A stretch of DNA of 64,000 nt from Symbiodinium natans (lineage: Eukaryota > Sar > Dinophyceae > Suessiales > Symbiodiniaceae): the NCBI GenBank assembly GCA_905221605.1, contig CAJNDS010002757.1, forward strand, positions 730,001 to 794,000, in the 5' to 3' direction. The notes beneath the pieces were generated by a model. The model was given only the letters and a program-made list of their open reading frames with translations. It was not told the DNA's origin and made no database searches. The translations under genes were made by a program, and so were the position numbers. Below, piece after piece: positions 40,940 through 52,165 of the stretch; the first letter of the stretch is position 1, and each line of letters starts with the position of its first letter.

Positions 40940-43900
40940 ATGGCAGAGGCCATCTGCCTGTACGATTCCCACGATCCCCACAAGTTTTCCCGTGGATTTT
41001 TGTGCGTCTTCGCAGCGAGTTGCGAGCGACTCTGGGGGATCTTCTCACGAAGCAGAAGACCTCTCCAGGGAGATGCCGGGACCTTTAGGGTTCAGGGTTT
41101 AGGGTTCAGGGTTCAGGGTTTAGGGTTTAGGGTTTAGGGTTTAGGGTTTAGGAGTTTAGGGTTCTCTGTAGCCTTATAGTCAATCTTTTTAAGTCCGAAA
41201 CCATGCGGAGCTTGCTAGAGCGCATGCAGTTTCCAGGTCCCTGCCTCCCTAAATACTCAAAGTCTCTAGGAACGTCTAGGAACCGAATGTGGCCTTCACA
41301 CCTCTGGAGCGCCAGAGCCACCGTGAAAGTGCGTCTACAAGACAAAAGTGTCAGGGGTTTCAGCACTTATGGAGCAGGCCTTTGAGGAATGTGTGTTTTG
41401 GGAAGAAAAGGGGGACACGTTCAGTGGTTGAGTCGCCATGCATTCCTGAGAAGAACAACACCGGCATTGAAGCTGCTTATGGAGACTATGTCTATGATAT
41501 AGGCCCATGAGGGATTGAAATTGCAAACCCTAAACCCTAAACCCTAAACCCTAAACCCTAAACCCTAAACCCTAAACCCTAAACCCTAAACCCTAAACCC
41601 TAAACCCTAAACCCTAAACCCTAAACCCTAAACCCCGAAACCGCTTTGTGGGGTTTAGGGTTTAGGCTGTAAGTGCTCGACTTGCCCTGAACTTGAACCG
41701 TACATCTAAGTTCCTCAGTGGTACTTGGAGGTTCATGGTACTACTAACCACTTATAACTGGGCTTATAACCCTACTTATAATTGGGATAACGGGATAACC
41801 CCTATAAGGCCTTTTAGGGGTATTATAAGTAGGGTTATAAGTACAGTTATAATTGGTTAGTAAGTACCGTGAACCCTTAAGTATGGCCCGAGGCGACAGA
41901 AGCTGTTGCAGCTCGAGAGGGAGACGTGGACTACTTCAGGGGTTTAGGGCTTCAGGGGGTTTTGGGTTTAGGGCTTCACTTGTTTTTTTTTTAGGGTTTC
42001 AGTCTTAGCGGCAGGTATCTTGGGGTAGTTTGTAGTAGTAGCATATGTGGGTTTTATGGATATCATGAGGCAGTGACAGCGCCAAAATCGCTGGGGCTCC
42101 TGCCGCACGTGCGTCTCAGTTGCTTCGGAGCTTTCCTTCGCCTGTTTTGCATCATCCTTTATTTCTGTTTTTGAATGTTGCGCCTAGGGTGATTGGAGCC
42201 ATGCGCGGCTCGGGCGGTTCGGGCTTAGGGGTTGTGGGTTCTTAGGGCCTTCTCCAGCCTGGCTGCATTCCCTAAAGAGTAACCCCAAGAATCTATGAGA
42301 GCGAATTCAATTCCCCCCCCCCCCCCCTAGGGTGAGGTTTTGGGAACCCCGATGATGAAACCGTGAACCCTACTCCATGCGCCCTAAGCCCCTTAAACCC
42401 TCAGCAACCCGAAATCGTATCTACTCTGGTGCTCGCTCAGCCCCGTCAAGAGACCGGTTGCCGTAAGTTCCCTTGCAAGGTTTAGGGTTTAGGGTTTAGG
42501 GTTTAGGGCTTAGGGTTTAATTAGGCTTAGGGGTTAGGGCTAACCCTAAACCCTCAAGGGCCGGTCTAAAGGGGGAGCCGAATTTGAGGGCTAAGAGGGT
42601 TTAATGGGCTTCCTGCCACCCTGGGACCCCCCCCGAAGGACATTGTCACAAACCAAAAGCCATAAAACCCCGAAGCCCCAAAACCCAAAACCCTAAACTC
42701 CCAACCCCTACACCCTAAACCCCTAAACCCCTAACCCTAAAACCCTAAACCCTAAACCCCAACCCTAATCCCTAAGACCCAAATTCCTAAAGCCCAAACC
42801 CTGTCAGCCCAGGAGCACCTCATGGCCGAAGATGAGCTCGACACCGTCCTTGCTCCCAGCCAACCTGTGTCGGCTGTTGGTTTAGGGTTTAGGGTTTAGG
42901 GTTCAGGGTTTAGGGTTTAGGGTTTGGGGTTCTTTTGAGAGTTCCAGTTTGGGGTTAAGAAGTTTAGGGTTTGGGGTTCAGGTTTTTGTGTATTCGGGTT
43001 CTGTATCCCAAGCCCTCAGCCTCAAACTCTGAATCCGCCACCCCCCCAAAAGCCCCCTCAAAAGCCCCCCTAGGCGCAGACGGAGCTCCGCAAGCAGAAG
43101 CGACGACTGCAGGCGCCACCCCCGTGAGGGAAACGCCGGCTTGAGGGCTTCAGGCAATCTCGGGGTGCCTTCAACCAGCCTTCTGGGAGCCCAATGCCGT
43201 GCTAGGATGCACTGATTGCGGTTTAGTTAGGTGTTCGAGGTCAAGGATGCAGGGTTCGGTAGTTGACGCACTTTTGGTTGCCGAGGCATCCAGCAATCGC
43301 CGGAGAGCCACCAGCTCAGACGCGACTACAGCCGGCTACATCCTGGAGCAGCAGTGTGCCCGAGACTTAGATGTTGCAGCTCCTCAAGGTTCCGTAACGG
43401 TCCATGCTTTTTTTACAGTGCATGCTTGGCCCTGATGGCTACCCGCTTTGTAGGTACATGGGCCCTCAGGGGTTTAGGAATTTCACGTTTGGAGGGGAAC
43501 AGCGTCCTCTGATCTTGCCTTCTTTTCCTGTGTCGCCAGCAGGAGCTCCGCGTGTCCAACTCGCAGAAGAGGGCTTCGTGCTCAGATGCTCTTACACCTG
43601 CTTCCGCATGTCGTGCTGAGGGGCCGCACTCAAGATCCTAAACCCTTGTACTTCTCTCTGTGAACCCTAACTAAGACCCTAAATCAACCCCAGACCCTAC
43701 CACCTTTAGACCCCCGAATCCCCGAAGCCCTGGATCCGAAGAGACCCTCAGCCTTAAACTCCCACCCTAAACCCTAAACCCTAAACCCTAAACCCTAAAC
43801 CCTAAACCCTAAACCCTAAACCCTAAACCCTAAGCCCTAAACCCTAAACCCAAAAATAGACCCCAAACTGTTGAAGTCAGGCAGACGCCTTGCAAGAGCA

Positions 43901-46900
43901 GATTCGGGATGTGGAGAAGAGGCGCGGCCACGTTCACGGGCGGTCACCGGGTCTGCCTTGGGCTTGAGAACGACCCCCCCCCCCCCCCCCCCCTCCGCCC
44001 CTTACTTACCACCAATAAGAACTTAGATTTCAGGGTTTAGGGTTTAGGGTGAGAGTTCAAAGTGCAGAGCTTGGGGAAGTTTCGGGTGGGGTTGTAGGGC
44101 TTGGGGAAGTTTAGGGTGTAGACCCCAAACCTTAAACCAGACACCGAAACCCTAACTCACTCACGTCCTAGCAGAGGGGTCTCAAAAACACAGCCCCAAA
44201 CTAAGGGGTAGTTCAGGTCAATTCCTATAAGCGTGTCTGGCCTGTTGATATGAAAGGAAATGCGAGCTTTATAGGGGTGTGTTGTCCTGGGGGGGGGGGG
44301 TGGGGGAGTTGGACTAGAACTTCAAGCAGCAAAGTTACGGCACAGGGTTTCGGCTCCCGTTCGCTGGAAAACTCCGAACCCTCAACCCCAGGCCCTAAAT
44401 CTGCATTCCGCAACGCGCAACCCCTAGCCTAAACCCCTAAACCCGGAACCCCTAAGCCCCTCCACCCTCAACCAGACCTCTCCGCAAAAGACTAAGCCAC
44501 AAAAGCTGCATAAGCCCTAAATAATACGCCCTATGTTGCCTTCTGGGTCCTGTAAACCCTCTAAACTCTTTCTAAACCCTACAAACCTTCTAAGCCCTCA
44601 AAAACCCTATCATTATACCCTATAAAGACTGAAAGCCTGCAGGCCTTTGTAAACCCCAAGCCCTACAAAACCTCCAAACTTCAAACGCTCTCGCCCCCTT
44701 GAATCCTAAAGCCTGTAGCCGCAAGACGAAATCCGCCTCTAAACTCAACCCTAAACCCTAAACCCTAAACTCTAAACCCTAAACCCTAAACCCTAAACCC
44801 TAAACCCTAAACCCTAAACCCTAAACCCTAAACCCTAAACCCCCTCGAAGCCAGGCTCCTCGAGGCCGAGTCCAAGCTGCCCCTGGAGCTTGGCCCTCAC
44901 GAGGAGGAGACCGCGACGTGGGGGGGGGGTTTAGAGGTTTGGGGTTTAGAGGTTTGGGGTTTAGGGTTTAGGGTTTAGGGCTAGGGTTTCGGGTTTAGAG
45001 GTTTGGGGTCTAGGGTTTGGGGATTAGGGTTTAGGGTTTCGGGTTTAGAAGTTTGGGGTTTTGGGTTTAGAGTGTCGGGTTTAGGGTTTCGGGCGCAGAT
45101 CACCAGCCTCTTTGGGACCGCAATATGCATAAATAGACAAATAGATTCATGAAACAATGTATGTATTTATTGTGCTACAGTTTAAGTTTATACTTAAATA
45201 CTTATATATATATATATATGTACCACCGCTGTCACATGCTTGAGATCCTGGGTTCTTTGGCCGGTACCCTGGACGCCAGACGCCCCCAAACCCTGAATCC
45301 CAGACCCCCCTCAAAAGCCCCGAACGGGAGACCCCCCCCCCCCCCCCCCTAAACTCTTACGCAGAAGCCCTTGAACCAGGAGAGCTCCGGCTACTCCAGC
45401 GCGGGGGCACAGCTCCACTCGATCTGCATGCCCGGCCCCCGAGGGTTTTGTTCAGTTGCTGTTCGGAAGCTTTTTGGAGGGTTTTGTAGGGGGCTTGACT
45501 TAGGAGGGTTTATAAGGTTTAGGGGTTAGGGTTTAGGGTTTAGGGATGTTTAGGGCTTAAGAGCTTCGGGTTCTTTAGGAAGTTGGTGATTCTCAGGTTG
45601 CTGGACTTTTATCAGGGCGTCTTTAGCACTTCTAAGAGGGTGCCATAGGGGGAGCTTGGTTTTTTCCGACCTCGAGGGCTTAAAGGCTCAGAATATATAA
45701 CCACACACCAGGGCTTAGGAACCCTAAACCCTAAACCCTAAACCCTAAACCCTAAACCCTAAACCCTAAACCCTAAACCCTAAACCCTAAACCCTAAACC
45801 CTAAACCCTAAACCCTAAACCCTAAACCCTAAACCCTAAACCCTAAACCCTAAACCCTAACCAGGGGCTTAGGGATGTCGAAGCCGACCCTCCGTCTCCT
45901 CAGGGATCCGCACCTCAGCAACGAGGAGCGCCTCGCGCTGAAGCTGGCCACGCGCCGGGCCCAGACCGGACGTGTTTCGGTTTTTTTAGGGGTTTAGGGT
46001 TTAGGGTTTAGGGTTTAGGGTTTAGGGTTTAGGGCAAGGTTTCGGTTTTTTAGGGGTGCAGGGTTATAGGGCTTTGGTTGTCTGAGGAGTTCATGTGGTG
46101 TTTCGGGGGGGGGGGGGGGGCTAGAAGTTCGCGGGCCTCTGGCGTGGATCTGTTGGGCAAGCCTATAGCACCTCTGGCTCCTATGAGCTCTACATCGAAC
46201 CTTGTCTAGGACCTGGAGATGGCCCTTATCCGCATTTTAAGCGTATAAGCCCCAAACGGCACCTTTTTTGTTCCTAGGTTACTCTTGGGTCTAGTTGTAA
46301 TCCCCATGATTCAGGCTCCAGCAATTCCACGAGGAGATGGTGGAGCAGGACCCGCGAGCTGTCGGCAGCAGGTTCTCAATTGAATCTTAAGGCTCAAAAT
46401 CACCCTCAGACCTTGTAAACCCCTGAACCCAGACTTTTGGGGATTTTCGGGTTCTGTGGCGCTGAAGGGCGCAAAATCCATACATTCGAGGCTCGGAGAT
46501 CTGGGCGCCCTGAGATAGTAAGGGCTCCAAAGCCACAATCCTGAATCATGGTTAGGCCCTTTCTGCTGGTTCCTGTTTTGGGATGCCTAATCACTCGTTT
46601 TCAAGGGTTTGAAGAAATAGACCCGGAAATTCGGCACGAAAAGCACGGAACAATCATTCAGGGACCAGGTAAACCCGCAGCATCTCCGATTGTGCCATCC
46701 AAAAACTAGTCCGACCGCTTCGCCGTGAGGCCGCCCAGTCGCAGCACGAGCATGACAACATGCTCCGTAAAGCTCGGGACCTTGTGAGATGAGGGAGGGG
46801 TGTAGGGCTTTACTCAACTTGCAGGCCCCAAACCCTACACACTACACACGTGTAGGGTGCATCCCCCTTAGTGTAAGCCCCCCCAAAACATCGTAGGTCG

Positions 46901-49900
46901 TTGGGGGCCCGGAACCTTAAGCCCGAAACCTACATGTACATAGTCCTGAGGGAACCCCTGCTTCCCTAGTGAGACTGAGAACTCTATGCCCCCCCCTAAG
47001 CCTTAAAGCCCCTGGAATTCACAGGAGTTAGGAAGCCCCGGGCCAAAAGGACCCCTGACTGGTTTTGACGAAGCCCCGATTGACCGTTTGAGGGTTTTGG
47101 GGGGGTTGTTTGGAGCTTAGGGCCGAGGGGGCTTCCAGGGCTCGCAACTTACAGCAGGCCCGAAGCCTCTTCCACCAAGCAAAGCCCCAAAACAAAGCCC
47201 CCCTCCCTCAACCCTAAACCCTAAACCCTCAACCCTCAACCCTAAACCCTCAACCCTAAACCCTCAACCCAAAACCCCAAACCCTGAACCCTCAACCCTA
47301 AACCCTAAACCCTCCAAGGTGGAGCAACGCAAGGTTCAGGCCGCCCTGAAGCAGGCCGTCGAGCCGGACTTCATGCCGGGGGCCCTCTATGAGTGTTCTT
47401 TAAGGGGGGATTTGGGGGTTTAGGGTTTAGGGTTTAGGGTTTAGGGTTTAGGGTTTTTGAGAGTTCTTAAGTGGGTTAGGCTTTTAGGGTGTAGGGTTTT
47501 TAGGGTCTAGGGTCTGGGGTCTAGGGTTTCTTGTGGGTGTAGGGCTTAGGGTCTCAGGTCTAGGGTTGAGGGAGCTTAGGGTTTGTCCCCAAACCCCTTT
47601 TCGAGCAACAGCCCATAGAGCTCTTCACGAAGGTCTACATACCCTGAACCATACACCCTGCCAAGGTGTCCGATCCTGCACGAGCGCATGAAAGTACCTG
47701 CCGGAACCCGAAGATCACAGCTTCAACTTCCCAGCGTGTCAGAATTTAGGGCTTGAGGTTTCGGAATGCAGGGTTTTTTTTTTATTCTGAAGCCCAAAGC
47801 CCTACACACCCAACACAGAACAGAACTTGTACCCTAAATACTCTTATAAGCTTGCTCCCCGAAGTGCGACTCCAGGATATAGGCTGCTTGCGGGGATTCA
47901 GGTGTTCATGGCCTTGAGCTTTAGAGGGTTTTGGGGTTTAGAGTTGTCGGTGAGGTCTTCGGGTTTTGGGCAGCTTGGGCATTCTGCCTTTTTTTAAGAT
48001 CAAGGCTGTGAAGTCGCATGTGTGGCGCCTCCCCGCATGAATGGATCCCAACTTAGACCATGAGTAGGCAGCGAGTGTTGTCGCTAGTTTTTTTTAGAAT
48101 TGCCAAGTAGGCATTCGAACAGGATGCAGAGGTACCTACCCCAAACCCCCCCAAACCTTGCACCACAACAGCATTGGCTCCTTCACGCTCAGCCGATGGC
48201 CAGCTTCTTTTTTGGCTCAGGGGCTGCTGCTGTTTGCAGTAGCTTTTGTTGGCCTCCAAAAGCTCCATTCAGGTGTTTTCCCCCTCATTTCTGTTGACCC
48301 GATTAGCCCCAAACCCTCGTAGCTGCTGGCCTGCGTCGGCGGCAATGAGCAGCCTGCGAGGGGAGCAGCTTGGCATGTGCTCAGGGACCGAGGAAACCTC
48401 CAAAAACTCTGGAGCTTCGAAGAAATTGAATGGTTGTTTTCGAATATTGGTGTCCAGGGGTGTCGGGGCAAGGGTTCAGTTCAGGGTTTAGGATGCCCTG
48501 AGACTTGAACCCTGAGGTATGGCTTCCTGACCGTTTACGATGGCCTCAGTGAGGAGGAGGCGGGAGGGAGATGGCCTCGAAACGAGACGTCTGGGTTCGT
48601 TCGTTTGAGTTGCTTGAGGTTTGGGAAACCACCTTCCACCCTAAACCCTGTAATTTAAGAGCACCATTTTTTTCTGGGCACCTATTGCAAGAGGGACCTT
48701 CTAGGGTATACTCAAGGGACAGTTCACTACTAACCCTCACGTCGACCTTCCCCCCCCCCCCCCAAACCCTGAACCCTGAACCCTTAACCCTAAACCCGAA
48801 ACCCTAAACCCTCAACCCTGAACCCTAAACCCTAAACCCCCCCTCCCCCCCCGCGCCCTACCCACCTGGAGCGAGGCTGAAGCGCGTGTGGCCATCATGG
48901 CCACCAGCTTCGGCATCCGGGAGTGGCAGTTCTACGACGCAGTGGCCCGGCGGTTCGGGGGCTAGCGTTCAGGGCGAGGGATTAGGAATTGGCTAGTGTG
49001 TGGGATTTAGGGTTTAGGGTTCAGGGTTTAGGGTTGGAGGGCTTGCTTGCAAGGGCGAGTTCACTGCACGGAGAGTTGCGCAGGTCTTCTTTAAGCCCCC
49101 CGGGATTGGTTGGCTATTACTCGTTTTGGAAAGCTTCAGGCATGCCAAATGCGTTTGGGCACTTCGGGCCTCCCAACGTCGTCAACGAACCGCAGCCCAG
49201 GTGGAAGGATACTCGACGCCCCCAGCTTTGGGCAAGGACGGGGTTTGGGATGTGAGAGCGGGCTCGAGCTGCATGTTCAAGATGCGTTCAGCCCTTCTTC
49301 GCTTTGTGTCCCAGAGCCCCTATGAGCCCTTCCACCCCAGAACAAAGACTCCTAAGCCCTAAACCCTGCAATATAGGGGTCGGGAGAATTACTAATGGTA
49401 TTCCCTTATGGTCCCTGTAATTATGTGATAATCACCCCCCCAAAACCCTATTCTAATCAAGGCCCCTATAGCAGAGACCCGAACAAGGTCTCGAGCTTAG
49501 TAGGGCCGAGGGATGCTCGGGTCCGGAGCCAGGAAACTTGGAAGAATCTGGCCTTCTTCCGCCCGGTCCAGAGGCGCGAGAATGCAGCTAAGGGAGATTC
49601 CCTAAGGGTCCATGTACCCTATTATGTACTTGGGCCCTAACGTCCTTAAATAGGAGGTACTTTAAGGCCGAAGTATTCCCTATTTAGGCACATGGACCCT
49701 TTAGGGATTGGCGGAGCTTCCAGGAACTTTCGTTCATTGCACTCATGGCAGTCGAGACAGAAACCAACAGAGCGGTTTAGGGTCTAGAGTTGGGGGAACT
49801 TGAGCAACCCTAAACCCTAAACCCTAACCCCTAAACCTCAGAAGCCCGGGACGAGGCACATTCTTGCGGCCTACGTCCGTGCCATTCGCGCTCTGGGCGG

Positions 49901-52091
49901 GCGCTCGTGGCTGTATGTCCAGGCTTGGCTCTTCATGGGTTCAGGGGTCTAGGGTTTAAACCCTAAACCCTAAACCCTAAACCCTAAACCCTAAACCCTA
50001 AACCCTAAACCCTAAACCCTAAACCCTAAACCCTATAGGGTTCAGGGGTTGGGTGTCTATGGTTTCTGGGGTTGACTTGGATTTCATTTTTGAAAGTTCT
50101 GTATGGTGGCTAGCCATACAACCCAAAGAAGCTTCTTCTTGTAGTTGTAAAGTCGACCGCAGACACCCCAAAGCCCAGAAGACGAAACCCCAAGGACCCG
50201 GCTACATGTAAGCGCTGCGGAAAGGCTTCCCTACGAATTGCTTAAGAACCCCCCCCCCCCCAAAAAAAAAAAGAAGATGAACAAGACTCTTACTTATTAA
50301 GGGCAAATATAGGGATTAGTGTGTTTTTTTCATATTCTTTTGGGGTTCTTAGGCAAATAGTAGTTCCTTCTGTGCAGCTCTACCGCATGAGCCCTTGAGC
50401 CCTGAAGCCCAAAGCCATCCCACAGCTGAACCCTAAGCCCCTGCAACCCCCTAAGCCCTAAACTCCTCAATCCAGGACCCCAAACCTATAGTGGGAATTA
50501 TTGCTATGTTTGTTCATAGAAAACCCAAGAGGATATTAAACACAGTATTCTTATTAAGGTTCTAAGAGGGGAGTATAGAAACCCTAGACCCCCAAGACCG
50601 AATCTACCCCAACAGACTACAATTCTAGCCGATAGACTCAAAGCAACACCCGGACCGTAATTCTTCGTCCAGGCCATGGCCACCGACCCTGGGGATACCT
50701 TGCGACTTGGGCTTAGGCTGTCCAGGGTGTTGTGGTTTTTCCCATGGTTTAGGCACCTACAGCCCTAAACGTTAAAAAGCTTTTGGAGGTTAAGGTTTGG
50801 AAGTCGTTGTGTCAGGTAGACAGGAACCTACCCTGCGTAGGGCCAGTTCTCTCATCATGGTCCATGGAGGGTCCTTGTTGTAGTGCGGAGCCAGACATTC
50901 AGTGTTTGGGGGCTGGGTTATAAACCTGAACCCTGAGCTTTTAAAGGGACTAAACCCTAAACCCCAAACCCCTCAAATTTCAGAGTCTTGACCACATGCT
51001 AGTAGGGAATGGGATGGCCAGAGGAGCTGCGCTCCTCCTTGCGCTTTGATTCCGTCGGTTTTTTTTCGGTTTGGTGTAGTAGAAGTGAGAAACGGTTGAG
51101 CCAATGAATGGATGTTAAGGGTTCACTAAGGGGCGCTGCTTATCGGGCTTCTGAAACCCGCAAGAACCTAGGCTGCAAATGGATGCCCCGATGCTGGGTG
51201 GCTCGGCCGGCCGTCGGACAGCCCTCCCGCAAGAAACCACACCCACTCGAGTAAAGCTCCTCTGCGACAGCAGGGTTTAGAGGGTTTTGTGGTTTTAGAG
51301 AGTGTGGGGGTTGACAAGTGTGCGGGTTGACGGGCTTAGGGACAAGGGGTCTTGGGCTTAGGTTTCCGTCTCTTGCCGACGAGGTGGTCAGGCGTCGGGT
51401 AGGTAGATCCCAACTTTCCCAAACCCTCTAAATCCTAAACCCTGAACCCAAAACCCTAAACCCTCAACCCTAAAATCCCTCCATGGCCCAAACAAGGTCA
51501 GCACAAGGTGGACGGCCGGCCTTTGCTGGATGTGGTTCCCCCCACGAGCTCTTGGGCGAAGCGCCTGGGCCTTGTAAAGGGTTCAGGGGTTCCCCAAATC
51601 CTTGTTTGGTGGCTTGACTACTAATTGCTTAAGAACCCCGAAAAACTAAAAAACATATTCTTCCTTATTCAGGGTAGTATAGGGATCATTTTTCTTTTGG
51701 GGTTCTTCAGCAAATAGTAGTTGAGGGCTTCACAAGTCTGAGGGTTTTGGGGTTTAGCGTTGAGGGTTTAACTACTGGAGTTTGATGAAACACATGGGCC
51801 CCTCTTTTGGTATTCATCACTATAAAAAGAAATTGTCACATGATCAATGCAAAAAAACTCAGCAACTTTAGGGCTTGATTGGCGGTTTTGGTCAAGTCTG
51901 GTCAAGTGTTGAGTGCATCTCGAGGCAGGGGTTCTCAGGGCTTCGGAGGTTTGCGGGTTCAGTTTTTGTGGGTGTTGGTGTGAGTTTCCTGTGGAGAACG
52001 AGGCAAGCGGATGCCCCCAGAAATAGTCCACTCTGCAGCCTGCAAGGAGAAACCTGGCCCAAGACCATACAAAGCTCCGAGGAGCCTGTAG
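40940..52091 (+). CDS. gene D: multi-exon gene, helix-rich protein of unknown function
   Basis: Possible first exon 40940 (MAEAICLYDSHDPHKFSR). Then 41900-41941, 42441-42462, 42813-42879, 43080-43123, 43286-43388, 43419-43449, 43543-43622, 43885-43942, 44851-44917, 45365-45443, 45904-45971, 46315-46371, 46681-46783, 47155-47178, 47319-47392, 47612-47632, 47666-47693, 48111-48131, 48350-48432, 48550-48588, 48872-48960, 49140-49231, 49533-49586, 49724-49774, 49842-49922, 50673-50710, 51172-51274, 51508-51573 and terminal 52008-52091 (TAG). Phase holds from 46315 to 47319 and through all ten introns from 48350 to the stop. The middle third looks like charged helix or coiled coil (EQIRDVEKRR, EEMVEQDP, QKLVRPLRREAAQSQHEHD). 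No membrane segment or known domain recognised. Upstream exon frames are less secure and the 5' end is uncertain. Confidence 0.65.
41085..41160 (+). repeat. TTTAGGG array
   Basis: About nine units, some TTCAGGG. Confidence 0.9.
41527..41636 (-). repeat. CCCTAAA array
   Basis: About 15 clean units. Confidence 0.97.
41722..41883. mobile_element. MITE-like family F, 162-bp inverted repeat
   Basis: About 38-bp arms: GGTTCATGGTACTACTAACC on the left, CCAATTATAACTG-type complement on the right ending GTACCGTGAACCCTTAAGTA. It lies directly upstream of exon 41900. Confidence 0.75.
41900..41941 (+). CDS. gene D exon
   Basis: 14 codons, KLLQLERETWTTSG, acceptor GAGGCGACAG, donor GTTTAGGG from the repeat itself. 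Confidence 0.6.
42813..42879 (+). CDS. gene D exon, acidic
   Basis: EHLMAEDELDTVLAPSQPVS; acceptor TCAGCCCAG, donor GTTTAGGG. CCCTAAA-type sequence before, TTTAGGG after. Confidence 0.75.
43080..43123 (+). CDS. gene D exon, basic
   Basis: TELRKQKRRLQAPP; acceptor TAGGCGCAG, donor GTGAGGG. Confidence 0.65.
43543..43622 (+). CDS. gene D exon, Ser/Ala-rich
   Basis: ELRVSNSQKRASCSDALTPA then SACRAE; acceptor GTCGCCAGCAG. Confidence 0.55.
43770..43853 (-). repeat. CCCTAAA array
   Basis: About 12 units upstream of exon 43885. Confidence 0.95.
43885..43942 (+). CDS. gene D exon, coiled-coil-like
   Basis: ALQEQIRDVEKRRGHVHG between acceptor GTCAGGCAG and donor GTCACC. Confidence 0.7.
44755..44840 (-). 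repeat. CCCTAAA array
   Basis: About 12 units upstream of exon 44851; TTTAGGG/TTTGGGG units follow from 44930. Confidence 0.95.
44851..44917 (+). CDS. gene D exon, acidic
   Basis: RLLEAESKLPLELGPHEEET between acceptor CCCTCGAAG and donor GTGGGG. Confidence 0.75.
45206..45224. repeat. (AT)n microsatellite
   Basis: About nine AT units in an AT-rich intron patch (45120-45240). Confidence 0.85.
45365..45443 (+). CDS. gene D exon
   Basis: KPLNQESSGYSSAGAQLHSI after acceptor CTTACGCAG; 3' border uncertain. Confidence 0.65.
45719..45861 (-). repeat. CCCTAAA array
   Basis: About 20 clean units upstream of exon 45904; TTTAGGG follows that exon at 45990. Confidence 0.97.
45904..45971 (+). CDS. gene D exon
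   Basis: DPHLSNEERLALKLATRRAQ, acceptor GTCTCCTCAG, donor GTGTTT. Strong coding look. Confidence 0.8.
46315..47392 (+). CDS. gene D exon run, charged helices
   Basis: Four exons keep phase: 46315-46371 (LQQFHEEMVEQDPRAVGS), 46681-46783 (ISDCAIQKLVRPLRREAAQS, QHEHDNMLRKARDL), 47155-47178 (QARSLFHQ) and 47319-47392 (VEQRKVQAALKQAVEPDFMP). Donors GT, GT, GC and GT. Confidence 0.8.
48350..52091 (+). CDS. gene D last eleven exons, phase-continuous to stop
   Basis: 48350-48432 (AWHVLRDRGNLQKLWSFEEI), 48550-48588 (EEEAGGRWPRNE), 48872-48960 (ARVAIMATSFGIREWQFYDA), 49140-49231 (MPNAFGHFGPPNVVNEPQPR), 49533-49586 (ETWKNLAFFRPVQRRENA), 49724-49774 (ELSFIALMAVETETNRA), 49842-49922 (KPGTRHILAAYVRAIRALGG), 50673-50710 (AMATDPGDTLRL), 51172-51274 (LQMDAPMLGGSAGRRTALPQ), 51508-51573 (VDGRPLLDVVPPTSSWAKRL) and 52008-52091 (RMPPEIVHSAACKEKPGPRP ... 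TAG). All ten junctions preserve phase using GT or GC donors, strong internal evidence for this model. 48872 replaces the visually obvious 48876 acceptor because only it keeps phase. Confidence 0.8.
49372..49470. mobile_element. MITE-like element family A, copy 3
   Basis: TATAGGGGTCGGGAGAATTA ... GGCCCCTATA, inside the intron before exon 49533. Confidence 0.7.
49597..49710. mobile_element. MITE-like family G
   Basis: Inverted ends GATTCCCTAAGGGTCCATGT and ACATGGACCCTTTAGGGATT. It fills the intron between exons 49533-49586 and 49724-49774, starting about 10 bp from the donor. Confidence 0.75.
49775..49841 (+). other. minimal 67-bp intron with heptamers at both ends
   Basis: Begins GTTTAGGG, ends CCCTAAACCTCAG. 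Flanking exons (…NRA / KPGTRH…) join in phase. Smallest example of the inverted telomere-repeat intron. Confidence 0.75.
49953..50036 (-). repeat. CCCTAAA array
   Basis: About 12 units, bordered by TTTAAACCC on the left and a CCCTATAGGG junction on the right. Confidence 0.95.
50231..50363. mobile_element. MITE-like family D, copy 1, with TSD
   Basis: Ends CTACGAATTGCTTAAGAACC and GGGGTTCTTAGGCAAATAGTAG. Flanked by 4-bp direct repeats TTCC (50227-50230, 50364-50367). Confidence 0.85.
51618..51720. mobile_element. MITE-like family D, copy 2, with TSD
   Basis: Ends CTACTAATTGCTTAAGAACC and GGGGTTCTTCAGCAAATAGTAG. Flanked by TTGA on both sides (51614-51617, 51721-51724). A different 4-mer from copy 1, as expected for genuine target-site duplications. 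Confidence 0.88.
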
Positions 52092-52165
52092 AGGACTCTT
52101 CAAAGCCCTTAAGCCCTTAAAGACAGACCCCCAGACCCTAAACCCTAAACTTCCAAAATCCTCAG

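Noticed and set aside
48200-48222. Relict dinoflagellate spliced leader (TTTTGGCTCAG-like)
   Set aside because: Only the 3' part matches and the upstream half does not; not next to a gene start.
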